Part shown: in pieces, positions 33,938-45,761 of the stretch
Position numbering within the stretch: the stretch's first letter is position 1
How the letters are laid out: every line of letters begins with the position of its first letter
Position numbers and translations under genes: made by a program
The notes under the pieces: model-generated
What the model saw: the letters and a program-made list of their open reading frames with translations, nothing else
Databases searched by the model: none
What the model was told of the DNA's origin: nothing
Assembly: GCA_034770075.1 (NCBI GenBank)
Contig: JAVJAP010000103.1
Coordinates: forward strand, 868,001 to 932,000
Direction of reading: 5' to 3'
Source: Aralia elata
Lineage: Eukaryota > Streptophyta > Magnoliopsida > Apiales > Araliaceae
Length of the DNA stretch: 64,000 nt

Positions 33938-35394
33938 TACCAATTTGTTTAGGGGAGTTTGACGTAATCCTTGGGATGGATTGGTTATTAAGTCACGGAG
34001 CAGTCATTGATTGTAAGAAGAAATGTGTGCACCTACAGACTCCAAATAAGTCGAAGGTGGTATTCTATGGTAGTAAATCGCCAAGACAATCTTGTTGTTT
34101 AACGATGATGCAAGCAAGAAAGTTGCTTAGAAAGGGTTGCACAGGGTATTTGGCTCACGTGGTTGATACTCAACGAGTCAGGGATGAACTGAGTCAGATA
34201 CCTGTCGTAAGGGAATTCGCTGATGTCTTTCCAGATGAAATTCCCAGATTTCCGCCAGATAGGGTGATAGAATTTGTGATTGACTTAGTACCAGGGACGA
34301 CACCGATATCCAAGGCGCCATACCGAATGGCCCCAGTAAAGATGAAAGAACTAATAGTTCAACTGCAGGAACTGTTAGATAAGGGTTATATCAGACCGAG
34401 CGTGTCCCCATGGGGAACGCCGGTTCTGTTCGTAAAGAAGAAGGATGGTTCGATGAGGCTTTGTATCGACTATCGAGAGTTGAACAAAGTTACAATTAAG
34501 AATAAGTATCCGCTGCCTAGGATTGACGATCTATTTGATCAACTCAAGGGAGCGAAATACTTTTCAAAGATCGACCTAAGGACGGGTTACCATCAACTAA
34601 AGGTGAGGCAGGAAGACATTCCGAAGACTGCATTCAGAACTCGTTATGGGCATTTCGAGTTTCTGGTAATGTCATTTGGGTTAACGAATGCACCAGCAAC
34701 ATTCATGGATATGATGAACAGAGTGTTCAAGCAGTACTTGGACAAGTTCGTAGTCGTATTCATCGATGATATATTGGTGTATTCGGAGTCAGAGGAGGAG
34801 CATGCTGAACATTTGAGAATTGTGTTGGAGACTCTTAGAAGAGAGAAGTTGTACGCAAAGTTTTCTAAGTGTGAATTTTGGTTACGGAGGGTGCAATTTT
34901 TAGGTCATATCATTGACAAAGATGGTGTTTCGGTGGATCCAGCAAAAGTGGAAGCGGTTATCAATTGGGAGCGGCCGAAGGCGCCAACGGAGAATAGGAG
35001 TTTCCTAGGGTTAGCGGGATACTATCGGAGATTCATCCAGGATTTTTCAAAGATAGCCTCGCCATTGACCAATCTTACCAGGAAAGCTGTTAAGTTCGTT
35101 TGGATGGAGAAATGCAAAGAGAGTTTTATGGAGCTAAAGAAGAGGCTTAGCCAAGCACCGGTGTTGGCTTTACCTGACAACACTGGAGGCTTTGTAGTGT
35201 ATAGCGATGCATCACACAAAGGTCTTGGTTGTGTGTTGATGCAGCACGACAAGGTCATTGCGTACGCGTCACATCAACTGAAGGATTATGAGAAGGGTTA
35301 CCTGACTCATGACTTGGAGTTGGCTGGGGTAGTTTTTGCCTTGAAGATTTGGAGGCACTACCTATATGGAGAGAAGTGCGAGATATATACGGAT
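33895..35394 (+). pseudogene. Tek2-2B pol 5' part: protease end, RT, start of RNase H
   Basis: Open from 33895 to the sLTR3 insertion. It contains GEFDVILGMDWLLSHGA, RT blocks KKDGSMRLCIDYRELNK and DLRTGYHQ, the catalytic FIDDIL at 34760-34777, and RNase H YSDASHKGLG near 35200. It is cut at CEIYTD by the insertion at 35395; the reading would resume at 44030 without loss of bases other than the CGGAT duplication. Confidence 0.9.
35390..35394. other. sLTR3 target-site duplication, left copy
   Basis: CGGAT, identical to 44030-44034. 2A shows the uninterrupted target at the equivalent place. Confidence 0.95.
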
Positions 35395-36158
35395 TGTAAT
35401 GCCCGAGAAATTTTGTAACTTCACTATCAATTAATTTTAAAATATAAAATTTTATTATTATTTATAACTAATTTTATGTGCTTAATTAGGCTTATGTGTG
35501 TATTATTACTTGATTGAATAATTATACTAATTATTTATAATTTTATTTTAATAATTCTAATGAGGGATTTATTGTTTAATTAAATACTTTAAACAATTAA
35601 TTAAGTTAGTTATTCAATTTAAATACTAGAAGTATAGTGTTATTAATTTTAATAAATAAGTTAGCCCATCTCCCCTCTTTAGTTGGCTGACCCAACATCA
35701 ATTGGGCTGACCCATTTTCATTCCTTGTCCGGACGGGTCAAATAAATGGGCTGGGGAATATTTTTTTTTGTTTCAGCCGTGTAATTGCAATCAGGTTGAT
35801 TTTCTTCTTGAATGGCCCAATTCGGCAAGAGGGGAAAGGGTCTTAAGCCGATCGTTCGTACGAGGGTCTAGGGCGTACCAGTTTAGCCGATTGAAGCAGG
35901 GGAAAGGGCAGGCCTAGGCTTTCAGAGGCCGGTAAGGGAGCTACCGGCTATCACCTACTGCGCCGATTTGAGCCGCGGAAAGGACGGATAGGGTATGGCA
36001 CCAACCTACTCCTCTGTTCGGTCAAATTAGGTAGCGATAGGTGCCGATAGGGTATGGGTAAGTACCAAAGGCCATGCCGAAGCTCATCATTTTCTCCCAC
36101 TGCTGCGAAATTGACACCACGTTGGGTGTCAATACCGGGTCAGAGCACAAAATTTCTC

Positions 36159-36166
36159 TATAAATA
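36159..36166 (+). promoter_or_regulatory. sLTR3 TATA box
   Basis: CTCTATAAATAGGAC; NA4 inserted seven bases downstream, so it separates this promoter from its own start region. Confidence 0.65.
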
Positions 36167-36168
36167 GG

Positions 36169-36173
36169 ACCAT
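36169..36173. other. NA4 target-site duplication, left copy
   Basis: ACCAT, identical to 41113-41117. Confidence 0.95.
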
Positions 36174-37965
36174 TGATGAGTGTGTTTTATACACACAATT
36201 TGGGTACTTTTGACCTTGATAATTTGTAAGTCTTTGGGTACTTTATGTGGTTTTATTGTGTTTTTATCTTATTTTTAGATATTGTGGTTTTATATTGCTT
36301 ATACATGTTTAGTATTGTTTTTTATGCATTTTCATTGTGTTTGTAGGAATTAAAATAAAGACCGCTCAGATCATTGTTCATAATGACATCATGCCCGTGT
36401 TTGGTTATCCGTGGTTGGCGTGTTTTATTTTGGAAATTTGTGTTTGGCGACGCTCGGTATGAAAGTTGATGACATTTGCGCTTTAGGTGTGCACGGCGTC
36501 GACCAAGTCACAAGAGTGTTGACATAGGCACCAACTACAGTAGACCAGCGGGGCCTCGCCACAAACCAGCGAGGCCTTGCCAAGGCATCCAGGGAGTTGC
36601 ACCAGACCAGCGGGGCCTCGCCACAAACCAGTGAGGCCTTGCCAAGGCATCCAGGGAGTTGCACCAGACCAGCGGGGCCTCGCCAGGAAGCAGCAAGGCC
36701 TCGCCAGAGCATACAGGGAGTTGCAGCAAGCCAGCGAGGCCTCGCCACAAACCAGCGGGGCTGCGCCAATTCGCGCTGAGTGCGATCTGTGCGGGTTTTT
36801 TTGGGTCAAAATCCGAGTAGAGGCTAGGGTTTTCATGAGAACATTATAAATAGAACATGTAGCCTCCATTTTAGCTAGACTTGGACAGACTTGGACAGAC
36901 TTAGATTATCTTAGAGTTTCAAAATCAGATTTAGAGAGAGAGAGAGAGGAGGCTTGGAGCAAAAAGAGGGAGGCCATGGCCTTTGGCCATGGTTCTTCCA
37001 AAGCTTGGAGGAGCTTCAATGGAGGTGCTTCAATGGAGTTTCATCCAACAACAATGGGGAAGCCATCCTTTATCTTTCTTTATCTTTTTCTCTATGTAAT
37101 TAGTTTTTAATCTAAGATTGTAATTGAACCCATTGCTTAATTTGAGTTGATTTCTCTTCCTTTGATTATTGCTACTCATATGAATTGGTTATCATAACCT
37201 ATGCTTATAGATTAATTGCTTGGCTAGTAATTACCTTGGGAACCTATATGAACTTGACAAACGGATTATACTGTTGAGACCTAGTTATGATATCATGTGA
37301 AAGTTAAAGATTATTGTGGGTGATTAATTGAGATTTAGTGACGTGTGTCTTGTTGATTATCCTCAATGATAGGTAACTTGATTGTATTTAGGATAGACAT
37401 ATACCTAGATACCATGTGCAACCAATTGAGAATCTATTCTTAATGACTTCCTTTGTGAAAGTTGGTAATTGAAAGGGTGGTTGATGAGATTTAGTGACAT
37501 GTGTCTTGTTAGTTATTCTTGAAATTGGTCTCTTGATAGTGTGTAGGATAGACATATACCTACATGCCGCATTAGGAAGATTCGTAATTGACCATCGACA
37601 GAGGCTCTTACGTAATTGTGATTTCTCGGATGTCAATTCTATGTGGTTAATTGATCTTAAAGGAGAGTTAAGATATTTGAACAAAGCATTGCACGCCAAG
37701 TGTTTGATAAAATGCTTGAATGGGGGAAATTGTAATCTTAGACCTTTATCTATCTATTTATCTTATTTATATGTCATGCAATTTACATGTAACCTCTATC
37801 TATCATTTGAATCAAAGAGTTTGATTTAGATCGAGTCGATATTGAGTTAGTACTTGGGGATACATTAGAGTTAATTCCCTGTGGGTTCGACAACTCTCTT
37901 ATCATTGTATTACTTGTTGACCGCTTATACTTGCGCGTATTTTTCAGTTGCGAAATCGACCAACA
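36174..37965 (+). repeat. NA4 5' LTR (1792 bases)
   Basis: Starts TGATGAGTGTG, ends GACCAACA. It holds a GC-rich minisatellite (36544-36778), TATAAATA at 36845-36852, and an inverted GGCCATGGCC/GGCCATGG near 36970-36990. Open frames over the minisatellite on either strand are composition effects, not genes. Confidence 0.93.
36544..36778 (+). repeat. 62-base minisatellite in NA4 LTR
   Basis: Copies of ACCAGCGGGGCCTCGCC start at 36544, 36606 and 36668, then a degenerate copy near 36730. The 3' LTR has the same array at about 39694-39928. Confidence 0.85.
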
Positions 37966-37971
37966 AGTTTT

Positions 37972-37989
37972 TGGCGCCGTTGCCGGGGA
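37972..37989 (+). promoter_or_regulatory. NA4 primer binding site (Asp tRNA)
   Basis: TGGCGCCGTTGCCGGGGA, complementary to the 3' end of plant tRNA-Asp including CCA, six bases after the LTR. Confidence 0.85.
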
Positions 37990-38310
37990 ATTATTCTTCT
38001 AATGTTTTTCCAAAATTAATTTCAATTGACTTGATCTTAATTTGAGCTCGTATTTATGTTTTAAATAAAGTCGAGTTGAGGACTATAAACCAAACGCTTC
38101 TTGGGAGGAAACCCAAGTCTATTGTTTTGCTTTTGTTTGACTGCATTTTAATTTCCTAGTCAATTATTTTTAGGTGCCGATTATCGTGCAAAATAAAATA
38201 CGCTCCCAGCTTTGAGGACTTGAAAGATTATATCAATGGCACTCGACACGTTCTCAGGGAAGTCTTCTATTTTAATTCTTCCTATTTCAGACATTGAGGA
38301 CAATGTCAAG

Positions 38311-38326
38311 TTTAAGTTTGGGGGTA
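38311..38326 (+). promoter_or_regulatory. NA4 internal polypurine-like tract
   Basis: TTTAAGTTTGGGGGTA, identical over 16 bases to the tract before the 3' LTR (39306-39321). Both follow a TGAGGACAA word. It could act as a second plus-strand primer site. Confidence 0.5.
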
Positions 38327-38738
38327 GTATCTAGTATTTGTGTGTTTTTAATTTAGTATTTGTGTGTTTTCAGTTATTTTTCAAAAAAAAAAAAATTTCT
38401 TTTTAGAATGTGTCTCTTGAGCATTGTTTTAATTTGGTTTGAACTATAATTCATGGTCAATGATAATAACTTGATTGAATAGATTCTAATTCACGGAAAA
38501 TGGCCATATGTTGCTTAGTCGTTGTGCTTAATTTTTTTGTTGGGTATTGCTTTGCTTATGAGTCCTTCCACTTTTTTCGCACTTACCTATGTGCATTGAG
38601 CTAGTCGTATGCTTAGAAAAGGCTTTTATAACCGAATGCTTGTGGAAAATATCTATAAACTCTAGTACTCGTTTAAACATCACTCGAAGCAGGGTATCCA
38701 AATTTATTGTGTTGGATTTGTTGGTCATGTGGTGAGTT

Positions 38739-38932
38739 GAGATAGAGCGTAAAACGCACTCACTCATGGACACATGCTTTGGGGAGATAGAGCGTAAAAC
38801 GCACTCTCTTATTTTTGTGACAAAAGAAAGAAAATGTTGTATTGCAAATCTTGCAGGGGGTTGAGATAGAGCGTAAAACGCACTCGCCCATATGAGCGTG
38901 CTTAAGGTTGAGATGGAGCATAAAATGCACTC
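38739..38932 (+). repeat. Four dispersed hairpin repeats in NA4
   Basis: 23-base copies at 38739-38761, 38784-38806, 38863-38885 and 38910-38932. Each contains GCGT-AAA-ACGC (stem 4, loop 3) between GAGATAGA and ACTC. The fourth has GCAT-AAA-ATGC, keeping the pairing. Confidence 0.75.
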
Positions 38933-39305
38933 ACCTAGAGCCCTTGAGTCTCAAAATTTTTGGAATTGTGATTTGTATACCTTTGTATTGAGTGATGTGT
39001 TAAGCATGTTGTTTTGGGGTTTATTTTGATTATTTCATAAGGTAATATGGTTGCATAAGTTCATCCGAGCTTGGTTGGTTTAGTGCTATTGGGTACTCAC
39101 ACACACACATGGAAGGGGCCTAAAGCAAGATATGACTAGCTAATTGATATTTTAGACTTACAACGTTTTGGCTATTTTCTTGAGTTCCATGTGTTGATGC
39201 CTTTGAGACCATTGTCGGCTTATTAATTCATTGCTCAAGTTAGGTTGTATTAGAAGCGTGTCAATTGTGTAGTTTAGGTTTGTTTTGCTTGAGGACAAGC
39301 AAAGA

Positions 39306-39323
39306 TTTAAGTTTGGGGGTATT
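39306..39323 (+). promoter_or_regulatory. NA4 polypurine tract
   Basis: TTTAAGTTTGGGGGTATT directly before the 3' LTR TG at 39324. Confidence 0.85.
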
Positions 39324-41112
39324 TGATGAGTGTGTTTTATACACACAATTTGGGTACTTTTGACCTTAATAATTTGTAAGTCTTTGGGTACTTTATGTGG
39401 TTTTATTGTGTTTTTATCTTATTTTTAGATATTGTGGTTTTATATTGCTTATACATGTTTAGTATTGTTTTTTATGCATTTTCATTGTGTTTGTAGGAAT
39501 TAAAATAAAGACCGCTCAGATCATTGTTCATAAATGACATCATGCCCGTGTTTGGTTATCCGTGGTTGGCGTGTTTTATTTTGGAAATTTGTGTTTGGCG
39601 ACGCTCGGTATGAAAGTTGATGACATTTGCGCTTTAGGTGTGCACGGCGTCGACCAAGTCACAAGAGTGTTGACATAGGCACCAACTACAGCAGACCAGC
39701 GGGGCCTCGCCACAAACCAGCGAGGCCTTGCCAAGGCATCCAGGGAGTTGCACCAGACCAGCGGGGCCTCGCCACAAACCAGCGAGGCCTTGCCAAGGCA
39801 TCCAGGGAGTTGCACCAGACCAGCGGGGCCTCGCCAGGAAGCAGCAAGGCCTCGCCAGAGCATACAGGGAGTTGCAGCAAGCCAGCGAGGCCTCGCCACA
39901 AACCAGCGGGGCTGCGCCAATTCGCGCTGAGTGCGATCTGTGCGGGTTTTTTTGGGTCAAAATCCGAGTAGAGGCTAGGGTTTTCATGAGAACATTATAA
40001 ATAGAACATGTAGCCTCCATTTTAGCTAGACTTGGACAGACTTGGACAGACTTAGATTATCTTAGAGTTTCAAAATCAGATTTAGAGAGAGAGAGGAGGC
40101 TTGGAGCAAAAAGAGGGAGGCCATGGCCTTTGGCCATGGTTCTTCCAAAGCTTGGAGGAGCTTCAATGGAGGTGCTTCAATGGAGTTTCATCCAACAACA
40201 ATGGGGAAGCCATCCTTTATCTTTCTTTATCTTTTTCTCTATGTAATTAGTTTTTAATCTAAGATTGTAATTGAACCCATTGCTTAATTTGAGTTGATTT
40301 CTCTTCCTTTGATTATTGCTACTCATATGAATTGGTTATCATAACCTATGCTTATAGATTAATTGCTTGGCTAGTAATTACCTTGGGAACCTATATGAAC
40401 TTGACAAACGGATTATAGTGTTGAGACCTAGTTATGATATCATGTGAAAGTTAAAGATTATTGTGGGTGATTAATTGAGATTTAGTGACGTGTGTCTTGT
40501 TGATTATCCTCAATGATAGGTAACTTGATTGTATTTAGGATAGACATATACCTAGATACCATGTGCAACCAATTGAGAATCTATTCTTAATGACTTCCTT
40601 TGTGAAAGTTGGTAATTGAAAGGGTGGTTGATGAGATTTAGTGACATGTGTCTTGTTAGTTATTCTTGAAATTGGTCTCTTGATAGTGTGTAGGATAGAC
40701 ATATACCTACATGCCGCATTAGGAAGATTCGTAATTGACCATCGACAGAGGCTCTTACGTAATTGTGATTTCTCGGATGTCAATTCTATGTGGTTAATTG
40801 ATCTTAAAGGAGAGTTAAGATATTTGAACAAAGCATTGCACGCCAAGTGTTTGATAAAATGCTTGAATGGGGGAAATTGTAATCTTAGACCTTTATCTAT
40901 CTATTTATCTTATTTATATGTCATGCAATTTACATGTAACCTCTATCTATCATTTGAATCAAAGAGTTTGATTTAGATCGAGTCGATATTGAGTTAGTAC
41001 TTGGGGATACATTAGAGTTAATTCCCTGTGGGTTCGACAACTCTCTTATCATTGTATTACTTGTTGACCGCTTATACTTGCGCGTATTTTTCGGTTGCGA
41101 AATCGACCAACA
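39324..41112 (+). repeat. NA4 3' LTR (1789 bases)
   Basis: Same sequence as the 5' LTR apart from an added A near 39530, four fewer bases in the AG run near 40090 and a few substitutions. TATAAATA is at 39996-40003. It is followed by ACCAT. Confidence 0.93.
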
Positions 41113-41117
41113 ACCAT
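41113..41117. other. NA4 target-site duplication, right copy
   Basis: ACCAT; sLTR3 sequence resumes here. Confidence 0.95.
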
Positions 41118-41829
41118 AGTTCAGAGGTAAGGGTTGATGTTGTGAACTCCAAATTAAAGAGAGAAAAATCGCAGGAGGAAGAGAGAGCAAGGGAAAAATC
41201 AGCCGCTGAGAGGTGAATGTCCGATTACATTAATTACTTTGGGAGAAGGAGGAGAATAGCAAACCGGACAGCTTTCAGGTATAACCAGTGGCGCGGTGGT
41301 CCTTTTTCCCTCTGTTTCGGTTTCCTAAATTTTTTTTCCTTTCGATTTTTTCCTTCTTTTTGTATATTGGATTGTGTTGTTGTTTGTGATGAGAACTCTG
41401 GTATGGTAGAACCTTAGGGTTCGGACAACAAGATTATGTAAAGTAATTAGGCCAGTGTTGAGTCTTTGTATGCCCACCATGTGTTTGTTGAAATGTCTGA
41501 ATAAAAAAAAACTGCTCTTCGTTTTGGTATTGATTGTTCTGTCATCAATATGGTTTATAAAATCAAACCCTTGGTTTTTCTTTTTATGTGATAATGATGG
41601 GCTGGTCACAGGCTTTAACATGAGTATTGTAGGCATATTGTTGTCAATTGCAGCCTGTGTTGTGAGCCGACTGTGATATTGAATGTGATTATGTGTGATT
41701 TTGCAAACCTTGAAGCAGGGGAGGGTATACACTATACGGCAGCAACTCTGCATAATTTTTTTTTCTTTGAATGGCTTAATGTGACTGGAACCCAGTTGCT
41801 GGGTAGTAAATTGTTGGGCAAACTGCTAA

Positions 41830-42530
41830 CAATAAGCCAATAAAATAAATATTTATTAATTATCAATAAATAATAAATAAAGATGATAAAAATTTAATTG
41901 TTATTTAATTAATATTAAATAATAATAAAGTTAATTAAATAATTATTTATTATTTAACATTAAATAATAAATAGAGATAATAAATATTTAATTATTATTT
42001 AATTAATAATTAAGTATGAGTGAAGTTAATAAGATAATTAATTTATTATTTATCAATAAATAATAAATAAAGCTAATAAATACTTAATTATTATTTAATT
42101 AATATTAAATAATAATTAAAGCATGAATGAAGTTAATAAAATAATTATTTATTATTTATCAATAAGTAATAAATAAAGATAGTAAATATTTAATTATTAT
42201 TTAATTAATATTAATAAAGTTAATAAAATAACTATAATTATTTATTATAAATAAAGATAATAAATATTTAATTATAATTAAGTATGAATAAAGTTAATAT
42301 TTAATAGTTAACATTAAATAATAAATAAAGAAGATAAATACTTAATTATTATAATTAAGTAGGAGTAAAGTAAATAAATTGGCTATTTATTATTTACCAT
42401 TAAATAATGAATAAAGATGATAATTACTTAATTATTATTGAATTATTGTCAAATAATAATTAAGTATGAGTAAGATTAATAAATTAAATGACTTATTAGT
42501 CACTATTAGTTAGTAAGGCACTAATAAATT
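41830..42530. repeat. AT-rich low-complexity part of sLTR3
   Basis: About 700 bases of TAATAAATAATAAATA/TTAATTATT words arranged as loose repeats of roughly 90-110 bases. No gene; 41118-41829 and 42531-44029 are also LTR without a gene. Confidence 0.8.
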
Positions 42531-44029
42531 TATTATTTATTTTTATAAAAGATTAATAAGGATTATTAACCCATACTTAGAGACAAATAGGGGTAATAAT
42601 TTGAGTATTCAAGTGATAAGTAACCATGATTAACTATTATTTATTTCTTTAAATAATAGCTAAAGGTCCTTAATTAACTTCTGTTAACCAATGTTCAATA
42701 GTAATTAAATGTTAATAAAGCTAATAAAGTAGTGTTATAAGTAATTGCTAGAAAATGTTTATCACTTAAGAGAAACATTGTTGGTAAACAATTTCTCAGT
42801 CTACAGATCAATTAAGTATCTTATGGGATTGAGGCTGGTCTATTGAATTATATGTTATATGAATTGTTTATCTGCTAAATAAATAGCATAAGAGGATGTA
42901 CCGATATATATAACTACGCAATGTTAATTGACGAATCGACTTTATTAAATGATAGGTCGTTCAAGGCCAATTAGTTAACGCTAAAATAAATTGTAGCTGA
43001 GCAGTCAGGCAAGTTTCCTTAAACCCTACTCAATTTACATTCGAGCAGGATGTGATGTATTGTGCAAATTCCCTTCTCCTGAAACCTTATTATATTCGAG
43101 CAGGCTACTATTGTATCGTAGCATGAAATTTTATTCCAAGAATGCTTAAGTGGTTTAATTTATTTACAGTTAATCCACATCGATATTATTGACACTCGCC
43201 TTCGGTGCATTTGAATTCGTACAGTCTTGTATTCATACCTTATTTAAAGTTCGGAAATCCACGAACTACTTAAGAAGGTGTTTGTACCCTTGTTCGGTCA
43301 GGCAAGTATGCGAGAATTTATAAAAGCTATCTGAACCAATCAATGGTAAGGATTCTTAGACTGAAGGAACACCCCTTTTATTATAGGGGAGTACCCTAGG
43401 TACCGTATATAAGGTACAAACAGCAGAGTTAAATGTTATTCATACACATAGCGTACGCGAGGCTGATCCCCTCAAGTACTTATTCTGTAGCCAGTAACCA
43501 GAGGGTCACCTAGCTATTGACTCCTTTGGAAGTTATTGTTCAAAGTCTACTTGACTACCAATTGTTCTGAAAGCAATTATTGTTCTTGCTTCTGATTATT
43601 ATATTGTTAAATTCTCTTTCTATATTCCCTTCATCCTGATATATCCTTTATTGTTGTACTTTAAACTTGCTGAGCAAACTCGTTGTTCATCCTTGCTATA
43701 TCATGACTTTCATTGCAGCTAAACCCGAGACATCAGGAAAGAGCAAGGGTAAAGAAAAGATGAAGTGATAGGCTTCACGTAGCTGATTTGATCTAATGTG
43801 TAGTTAATTATTATTAATGTAATTTAAACCCTGATATTTATTTGGAGTACGGATTTGTGTTAAGTATTCAAGGTTATTGTATCTTGGGACTAGTAACACC
43901 TTTCTAATGAACAACATATGTTTGTTATATTCCGTATTTTAGTCAATGTATGTTGTTGAAGGTGAATGTTGTATTGGATCGTGATGACCGAATCTGGGTA
44001 GATGGAGACCCGAATTTGGGGGCGTCACA

Positions 44030-45715
44030 CGGATCACAAAAGTCTAAAATATATCTTCACTCAAAAGGAGCTAAACATGATGCAGCGCCGATGGTTAGAA
44101 TTGATCAAGGATTATGACTGTGAGATTATTTACCATCCGGGCAAAGCAAATGTTATGGCAGAGAGAAGTTGTTGAAGTTAACCACTCAGGAAGAGTTGGT
44201 AAGGGATTTTGAACGACTCGAGTTAGAGATCAAGTATCTGAGGGAGTCAAATGAGCAATTATGTGCATTGACAGCGAGTCCGACCTTATTAGATAAAGTC
44301 AAGGAGGCTCGGGAGAAGGATGAAGAGTGTGGTGGTATAAGGAAGCAATTATCCGAAGGGAAATAACTCAAGTATAAGATCGATAGTGCAGGGTTGCTAA
44401 GATTTGAAGGGAGGATCTGGGTACCATTGAATCCGGAGTTAAGAGAAGAGATTCTCCAAGAAGCTCACAGTAAAAGGTACTCAGTACATCCTGGTAGTAC
44501 GAAGATGTATCAGGATTTGCGGCCATACTTTTGGTGGCCGAATATGAAGAGGGAAGTAGCAGAGTGTGTCAGCAAATGTCTGACATGCCAACAAGTTAAA
44601 GCAGAACACCAGCGACCAAGTGAACTGCTACAACCACTAGAGATTCCGGAGTGGAAGTGGGAGCACATCACCATGGACTTTGTGGTGGGCTTGCCACCGA
44701 CACCAAAGGGTCTAGACGTAATTTGGGTAATTGTAGATCGTCTGACCAAGTCTGCTCATTTCTACCGATCAAGATCAAGTACACTCTGGAGCAGTTAACA
44801 AAGCTGTATGTGAAAGAAATTTTATCACGACATGGAGTGCCGGTGTCTATTGAGTCCGACAGAGATCCGCGCTTCACGTCGAATTTTTGGAGGAGTCTAC
44901 AGGAGAGATTAGGAACGCAGTTGAGGTTGAGTACAGCGTATCATCCTCAAACTGATGGCCAGAGCGAGCGAACGATTCAGACTTTGGAGGATATGCTCCG
45001 AGCTGTTGTGATGGACTTAAAGGGCAGTTGGGATGACCACTTGCCACTGGTAGAGTTCGCCCACAACAATAGTTATTATACTAGTATCGGTATGCCATCG
45101 TACGAAGCGTTATATGGTAGGAGGTGTCGAACACCGTTATGCTGGGACGAGGTTGGAGAACGAAGACTGCTAGGACCTGAGATGGTGTAGCAGACAGCAG
45201 ATACGGTGAAGCTAATCAGGAACCACCTGGTAGCAGCACAAGACCGTCAGAAGAAGTACGCTGACTTACATCGTAAGAAGCGGGACTTTGAAGTGGGAAG
45301 TTTTGTATTCTTGAAGGTATCTCCCTGGAAAGTGAAGATTCGTTTTGGTAAGAAGGGCAAGTTAAGCCCTAGGTTCATAAGACCATTCGAGATTTTGAGG
45401 CGAGTCGGTGAAGTGGCGTACGAGGTAGCGTTACCTCCTAAACTTGTGCACATTCACAACGTGTTTCACGTGTCAGTGTTACGACCATACAAACAAGACT
45501 ACAAGCACGTTATATATCCTATGAACTAATTCAAGTCGAGAAAGACTTATCGTATGAGGAAATTTCTATCCAAATACTCGATAGGAAGGAACAGAAACTA
45601 AGAAATAAGATCATTCATTCCGTTAAAGTTCTCTGGAGAAATCACGCAGTTAAGGAAGCTACGTGGGAACTTGAGGAAAGGATGAGAGCGAATTATCCGC
45701 AGTTATTTGAGTAAC
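44030..45715 (+). pseudogene. Tek2-2B pol 3' part: RNase H end, integrase, chromodomain tail
   Basis: Continues 2B pol after sLTR3, starting with the CGGAT duplication and YTDHKSLKYIF. Damage relative to 2A: about 22 bases lost at 44160 between GGC repeats (removing ADALSR), and TAA at 44364. There is a one-base loss in the T run near 44758, TAG at 45188, and two extra bases near 45512. The integrase zinc-binding part (MYQDLRPYFWWP, CLTCQQV), SDRDPRF and QSER remain readable. The tail ends EATWELEERMRANYPQLFE, stop TAA at 45713-45715. Confidence 0.88.
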
Positions 45716-45748
45716 CTTATGTTGCAATTCCGAGGACGGAATTTTTAT

Positions 45749-45761
45749 AAGAGGGGGAGGA
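45749..45761 (+). promoter_or_regulatory. Tek2-2B polypurine tract
   Basis: AAGAGGGGGAGGA before the right LTR. Confidence 0.85.

Larger units (their letters stand above)
37990..39305 (+). other. NA4 internal region without genes
   Basis: About 1.3 kb with no gag, pol or other convincing ORF. Its recognisable contents are a polypurine-like tract at 38311-38326, an A run at 38382-38394 and four hairpin repeats at 38739-38932. A cis-acting role (packaging, priming) is more likely than coding. Confidence 0.75.
36174..41112 (+). mobile_element. NA4: young non-autonomous LTR retrotransposon
   Basis: 4939 bases: LTR (36174-37965), Asp-tRNA primer site, a 1358-base internal region without gag or pol, polypurine tract, LTR (39324-41112). 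By eye the LTRs differ by about five substitutions and two small indels, so it is by far the most recent insertion here. The primer site and the AAGTTTGGGGGTA tract resemble those of plant Tat/Athila elements (family knowledge), which probably supplied the enzymes. In the LARD/TRIM classification it would be LARD-like. Confidence 0.92.
35395..44029 (+). mobile_element. sLTR3: solo LTR of a chromovirus, itself interrupted
   Basis: Starts TGTAATGCCCG, ends GGGGGCGTCACA, with a perfect CGGAT duplication. Without NA4 it is about 3.7 kb and has no gag, pol or primer site, so it is a solo LTR left by recombination between two LTRs. It keeps the family's TATAAATA (36159-36166) and AT-rich middle. 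CAAGTTTCC words lie at 43010-43090, a stem-loop TGAGCAA/TTGTTCA at 43675-43693, and the AAACCCGAGACATCAGG block near 43720. The end half is closely related to the Tek2 LTR, but the start is different. Confidence 0.9.

Noticed and set aside
36425..36869. Overlapping ORFs on both strands in the NA4 LTR (repeated in the other LTR at 39576-40020)
   Set aside because: They follow the GC-rich 62-base minisatellite, are open in several frames at once, and repeat the same low-complexity words.
37388..37829. Identical ORFs of 103 and 111 codons on opposite strands in both NA4 LTRs
   Set aside because: Identical only because the LTRs are identical; they overlap each other and have no domain.
38739..38932. 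CRISPR-like spaced repeats in NA4
   Set aside because: Only four copies with uneven spacing (45, 79, 47 bases), in a plant retrotransposon; no cas genes.
41455..41676. 73-codon hydrophobic ORF after NA4
   Set aside because: Lies in sLTR3 next to AT-rich DNA, has no homologue in the related LTRs and no supporting start context.
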